A stretch of DNA of 64,000 nt. Origin: Unio delphinus (Eukaryota; Mollusca; Bivalvia; Unionida; Unionidae). A program made the translations under genes and the position numbers. Positions 58,903-64,000 of this stretch are shown one piece after another. Where the stretch lies: positions 4,492,501 through 4,556,500 of the forward strand of contig JAQISU010000166.1 in assembly GCA_029339505.1 (NCBI GenBank), written 5' to 3'. A model generated the notes under the pieces. The model saw only the letters and a list, made by a program, of their open reading frames with translations, was not told where the DNA came from and did no database searches. Each line of letters starts with the position of its first letter. The first letter of the stretch is position 1.

Positions 58903-58916
58903 TTATTATTATTATT
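58850..58916. repeat. (ATT)n microsatellite
   Basis: About 22 ATT units with one TTC interruption. It may be the tail of an unrecognised retroposon on the plus strand. Confidence 0.95.
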
Positions 58917-60292
58917 TCTTTCAAACTTTTTATGGGTATAATGTCTGAACAAAAGGCAAACCATATGCGTGATAGATTTTGGTTCGTTGCCTTAAGTTGC
59001 TGTCGGGAGGGGTGTCTTGACTGGAGAAGTAGATGTAACGATTTATAATGGTGAGCCATCAAAGTTGCACTAGTTCAATCCAATAAATATGACAGTTTCA
59101 TAAAATATTTCGCAAATAGTGTGTGATGGTGTGCCATCAGCTTTCGAGCGATCAGCTTTTCCAAATCTCAGTCTGACACAACTTTTAGGAATCAAACTTC
59201 TGATAAGACTGATCAGAATCACTATCTCTTCCTATATTATCTTCTTGGTATAGATTGAAAAATAAACCACAGTCCAGCCATAGTTATGTGCAGTGCTTTT
59301 AGTAATAATAGGCCAAAGTCAGAGTCAGGTATTGACAGCAATACGTTTATTTGGTTAATCAAACCATTATGGATAACTATGAACCATTCATGTCGAACAG
59401 CACTATTTCACTTATTGGTATCCTGCGAGTCATATCCTTTCTAACGTTTTAAGAGGTACACGAGTTTTTCGAAGTAGTTTATTACCATATAATTTGGCTT
59501 TATCGAGGAAGTATTCTTCTAGTGAAATCGTTTTAATTCAGGAAGAGTAGTGCGGCTCTCTAATATTCTTCTAGATAAATTTGTCATCAAACTTAGTCTT
59601 CGCAATCATGACTTTCTAAACAGTGGATATTTATTTATTAACTAGGCAATGACCTAGTTGGAGATATGTTAGTAGTTAAACCACTTGTAAATGATAGACT
59701 TTGTTTGGAACAGAAACTCGCTTCAGTTGAAATTGAAATCCCTGATTTATATCCAGCTTGTAAAATTACAATAACTAAAAACAAAAAAGCTTTTGAGAAT
59801 AATATTGATCAGGAAATTATTCCTTACCTAACACCTTTATTGGCCAGGCGTTTGAAGAATTCACTTTTGTTCCTCGTATTGATCAATCACAAGGTGATCC
59901 TAGTTTTACCTCTCATTCTTTTTATTCTAATCAAGGTGACAAAAGACAATCGGTCATTGTCGAACAGGAACAAAATTCAGAGATCTCCTCTTTGTTTTAG
60001 AGGGCTATTAGCGAAACGGAAGCGAAATAATTAATTAACTGTAGACATGTATATTTTAGTTTAAGATGCAAATACAATCTTGATTCTGACCCACGAATGT
60101 TCCAGAAACGACAATTGCCAGCACGATTACAGAGTATTTCAATAAGATTGTAATTGAGACATGGGTATATAACGTTCTTTTCTTTAGGACGATTCATTCA
60201 TACCTTAACATTCAAAATTGTATCAGTCATATTGTTGTGTTCAGTATTTAATTTGGGAAGATGTATTTCTTTATTTTATTCACTGGAATTAC
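58917..60292 (+). other. Unassigned stretch with coding-like relic at 59666-60050
   Basis: A plus-strand frame at 59666-60034 begins MLVVKPLVNDRLCLEQKLAS. After about 59855 a second frame reads EEFTFVPRIDQSQGDPSFTS to a stop, as if one coding region had lost its frame. Composition looks coding, and an R3 LTR-like end follows about 0.8 kb on, so it could be the end of a retroelement ORF. I do not recognise the protein. No USP exon was found here. Confidence 0.35.
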
Positions 60293-60302
60293 AAAGTGCT
60301 CA

Positions 60303-60559
60303 AGGGGTCCCGAGTGGCCGAGTGGTCTAAAGCGCTGTCCGTTACGGACCACTGCCATCTCACCTCTGTCTGCGTGTGTTCGAGTCTAAGGTTCGGGTCA
60401 TGTAGTTATGTGAGAAAGTTTGCCAGTAGCTTCTCGTGGGTCGGTGGTTCTTTCCGGGGTTTGTCCGGTTTCTTCCTCCACCATTAATACTGGCCGCCAT
60501 GTATAGCATATATTGTACTGAAAAATGGCGTTAAACCATAAAAACAAACAAAAACAAGC
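60303..60559 (+). mobile_element. SINE S1, full-length copy with TSD
   Basis: The head GAGTGGCCGAGTGGTCTAAA, GTGTTCGAGTCTAAGGTTCG, TTTGCCAGTAGCTTCTCGTG and AAAATGGCGTTAAACCATAA, then AAACAAACAAAAACAAGC. An exact 10-bp duplication, AAAGTGCTCA, flanks it at 60293-60302 and 60560-60569. It is closest to the copy at 8992 (both have CTGTCCGTTACGGACC and ACCTCTGTCTGCGTG), so the two belong to one subfamily. Confidence 0.9.
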
Positions 60560-60779
60560 AAAGTGCTCATTAATATTTCTTTGACTAAAATCATTAATTT
60601 GGAATTATTGTGAATTCGTTCAAGGGCAGTTTGTATTATACTGCTGTTCTACATCAAGATTATTAACACGTCATCATAAAACAATGCCATTGGCACATTA
60701 GCATATTTGATACAACAGGCACATCAGGCCATTCAATATTGAAATTTCGAATGTCACTAATATTAATTTAGAATTCTAT

Positions 60780-60940
60780 GAAGTTGGAATTGGGATAGAA
60801 CGTTTAGAAATATTTGGGATTTAATTCACAATAATGTATGTTCTTTATATATTTTCACTTGCATTTTAGGGAAATAAACTATTTGTTGAATGTTTAAAAT
60901 CTTGTTGATTTTCTCTCCTTTTTGTTACTTAGTTTTAGAC
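60780..60940 (+). repeat. R3 LTR-like 3' end (copy 4)
   Basis: TTTGGGATTTAATTCACAAT, TTTTAGGGAAATAAACTATT, TTGTTGATTTTCTCTCC and TTGTTACTTAGTTTTAGA follow the R3 order. 60941-61555 shows nothing further. Confidence 0.5.
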
Positions 60941-61555
60941 TATGCAATAGCTAGAATTTTCCATTCATTCGAAATATCATGATTTTTGTCTTCTTAGTAT
61001 TTACTTTTTACTTACAGTGTATCCAAAACTTACTGTAAACCCCTTGTTAAAGTCGGAAAACATTGTTACATTATCTGCATAAAGGACCATGAATAATTTA
61101 AATTATATTTATCTATTCTGCCTTCTTTTGTGAAAAATTATTCTAAATTCTTTATTTTTTTTAAACCATGTAAAACTATGGTGATGAACATTCACCTTGG
61201 CGTACTCCAGTAACGCACATGTATTCCTCAGACAAAATATTGTTGTATCCAATTTAACTTTTATTTCTAACATAAAATTATAATATTCGCTTTCTTCCCT
61301 CTAATACCTAAGTTCAATACCATATTGTATATCATACAATATACTGAAGGATTTTTTTTTACAATCAATAAAAGCGGAATTAAATTGTTTGTTTTCTTTC
61401 TGATTATGTTTTAGTTTGTACCTAAATTAGACAATCAGTAAATAAACCATGTAATATAAATATGTTATCCATAGCAAGTATGTAGTTTCATTATAAACAT
61501 AATAAACGTCTGCCCACTCTGTAAATATATTGTTTGTATTACCTAATAATTGTAA

Positions 61556-62700
61556 TATAATAGACCGATACATATGTAATTAAATGTTTATCTAATACAT
61601 TAAATCGACCAATACATATGTAATGAAATGTTTATCTAATACATTAAATCGACCAATACATATGTAATGAAATGCTTATCTAATACATTAAATCGATCGA
61701 TACATATGTAATGAAATGTTTATCTAATACATTAAATCGACCGATACATATGTAATGAAATGTTTATCTAATACATTAAATCGATCGATACATATGTAAT
61801 GAAATGCTTATCTAATACATTAAATCGACCGATACCTATGTAATGAAATGTTTATCTAATACATTAAATAGACCGATACATATGTAATGAAATGTTTATC
61901 TAATACATTAAATCGACCGATACCTATGTAATGAAATGTTTATCTAATACATTAAATCGACCGATACCTATGTAATGAAATGTTTATCTAATACATTAAA
62001 TCGATCGATACATATGTAATGAAATGCTTATCTAATACATTAAATCGACCGATACCTATGTAATGAAATGTTTATCTAATACATTAAATCGACCGATACA
62101 TATGTAATGAAATGTTTATCTAATACATTAAATCGACCGATACTTATGTAATGAAATGTTTATCTAATACACTAAATCGACCGATACCTATGTAATGAAA
62201 TGTTTATCTAATACATTAAATCGACCGATACATATGTAATGAAATGTTTATCTAATACATTAAATAGACCGATACATATGTAATGAAATGTTTATCTAAT
62301 ACATTAAATCGATCGATACATATGTAATGAAATGTTTATCTAATACATTAAATCGATCGATACATATGTAATGAAATGCTTATCTAATACATTAAATCGA
62401 CCGATACATATGTAATGAAATGCTTATCTAATACATTAAATCGACCGATACCTATGTAATGAAATGTTTATCTAATACATTAAATCGACCGATACCTATG
62501 TAATGAAATGTTTATCTAATACATTAAATCGACCGATACATATGTAATGAAATGCTTATCTAATACATTAAATAGAGCGATACCTATGTAATGAAATGTT
62601 TATCTAATACATTAAATAGACCGATACCTATGCAATGAGATAGTTATCTAATACATTAAATATAATGATACCTCTGTAATGAAAAGTTTACATAATACAT
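61556..62700. repeat. 44-bp minisatellite, about 26 copies
   Basis: Unit CGACCGATACATATGTAATG plus AAATGTTTATCTAATACATT and AAAT. Variation is confined to a few sites: GACC or GATC at the start, ACATATG or ACCTATG, and TGTTTATC or TGCTTATC. The last two or three units decay. It lies in the presumed intron 2 of USP gene A. Confidence 0.96.
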
Positions 62701-62995
62701 TTTAATAGACTTATAAATCCATGCAATCCATGTCTGCCTTATACAATCCATGTCTGCCTTATACAATCCATGTCGGACTTACAATCCATGTCGGACTTAT
62801 AAATCCACGTCTGCCTTTAAACAAACGTCTGGCATAAAACCCCGTGTTTGACCTATATAATGTATGTTTGATTTATACAACACATGTCTGACTTATACAA
62901 GTCATGTCTGACTTAGATAATTTATGTCTGACTTAAAAAAACATCTCTGACTTATACAAATCATGTCTGACTTATTAAATATATATCTGACTAAA
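62700..62995. repeat. Degenerate short tandem repeat, about 20-23 bp
   Basis: TATACAATCCATGTCTGCCT and TATACAAGTCATGTCTGACT variants recur about 13 times directly after the 44-bp array. Confidence 0.85.
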
Positions 62996-64000
62996 TACGC
63001 GAAGAATAGATAACAGCAATGCATGTCAAGTAAATTATTATTGTTTTTCAGTTGTTTTGAGCTTGTTTGCTTTTGTTTTCAATCACGCACTTTGTTTTAT
63101 TACTGCTTTTTGCACTAGTCTGTGGCATAACTCACCCCATCCCCCTTAACTCTGTAATCTTAGAAAGCAGAAAGAGAACACACGATCCCATCTAAAAAAA
63201 AATTATCATTCTCGTGCATAAATGTTTTATTTACATTACTAGTGCCGAATAAAACATTCCTACATTGAAATATAATTCTCTTTTGCTTGTGGGTGTGACC
63301 GACAGTCCAATTATCAGACACTGTTCTATACGTTTGCCGTGGGCATGGAACACCTGTATTTCTGTTATGGTAAACATTTCTTGACAGCTGAGACAGATAG
63401 TCCAGGAAGGGAATATTCCTACTTCAGGAAGTCAAAAAGCATGCAACAAAATAAAACAAATTAAGAGGACTCTAGATCATCCTCTGCAAATACGTATGGA
63501 AAGGCTTAAGTTAGAAAGCACTTTCTGTACCTTTCTTTTGCTAAATATGCAGAACAAAATCCGTACACGATGTGGCGAATCCTTACCGATTGCACCAGAT
63601 TTATAGATAAATCAAACCACTATGATGTCATTTTGAACTAAAACCAGGAAATACAATGAATATGCGAATACATTTAGCATGTATGCATCTGCCTACTATT
63701 CGGTTTATATTGATTAACATTGATTTTATTAGAAAATTTAATTCATGAGCCCATGCAGTATGTCCTAATATAAAAAGGACTGAAACATGAACCCAATGTT
63801 ATTGAAACTTTACATCGACAAAAAAAAACGTATCATTACCCCGGAGTCCGTGCAATGTCGCTTGAACACTACGAAGGGATAATTTATGATATGGTGAATT
63901 AGACAACGAGTTAGGGACATACTGAATTTTAATATCATCAGAAACATATTTATTGGGGCTAGAAGACTAGACTCAGGAAAATATGCGTGTATACCACATC
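62996..64000. other. No recognisable gene to the window edge
   Basis: I searched the minus strand here for exons 1 and 2 of USP gene A, using the gene B exons as a guide, and saw none. The missing exons should lie to the right. Confidence 0.45.

Noticed and set aside
58838..59062. Ile-repeat frame on the minus strand
   Set aside because: Translation of the (ATT)n microsatellite.

Overview
This is a gene-poor, AT-rich, repeat-dense stretch of an animal nuclear genome. Long introns with GT-AG splice sites, micro- and minisatellites, tRNA-derived SINEs with target-site duplications, CR1/L2-like and RTE-like LINE relics, a Ty3/Gypsy relic and a hAT DNA transposon all point to a metazoan. The SINE families and the type of universal stress protein (USP) gene suggest a mollusc, most likely a bivalve. 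That taxonomic call is inference.

The only host genes I can support are two USP-family genes on the minus strand, in tandem and each cut by a window edge. I found them by translating short exons between splice sites. Gene A (right) contributes its last two exons, 57670-57770 and 55345-55548, ending in a stop codon with an AATAAA 159 nt further on. Gene B (left) contributes its first two exons, 43653-43746 with the ATG and 3430-3525, separated by an intron of about 40.1 kb. Exon phases (1, 1, 0) agree between the two genes, so they look like paralogues with the same four-exon plan. Exons 1-2 of A lie beyond base 64000 and exons 3-4 of B lie before base 1.

Layout. 1-3429: intron 2 of gene B, with old minisatellites. 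3526-43652: giant intron 1 of gene B, holding a complete but dead hAT element (15079-18471, 8-bp TSD), six SINE S1 copies and an S1 fragment, SINE S2 copies, a Gypsy relic, an RTE-like LINE relic (36740-38065), a foldback element, and several copies of a palindrome-bearing repeat (R1) and of a second dispersed repeat (R2). 43747-55344: intergenic, with a CR1/L2-like LINE on the minus strand (49682-52790) and more SINEs. 55549-57669: intron 3 of gene A, largely a 32-bp minisatellite. 57771-64000: intron 2 of gene A, with four more tandem arrays; one is a 53-bp array whose unit includes the exon 3 splice acceptor.

The transposable elements form a nested history. The hAT element sits in the palindromic core of an R1 unit and leaves a clean reconstructable empty site. 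An S1 SINE sits in a foldback-family relic. SINE S2 appears to share its 3' tail with a LINE 3' end in the window, as expected for a SINE moved by that LINE's reverse transcriptase. No CRISPR array, rRNA gene, functional tRNA gene or bacterial-type operon is present.
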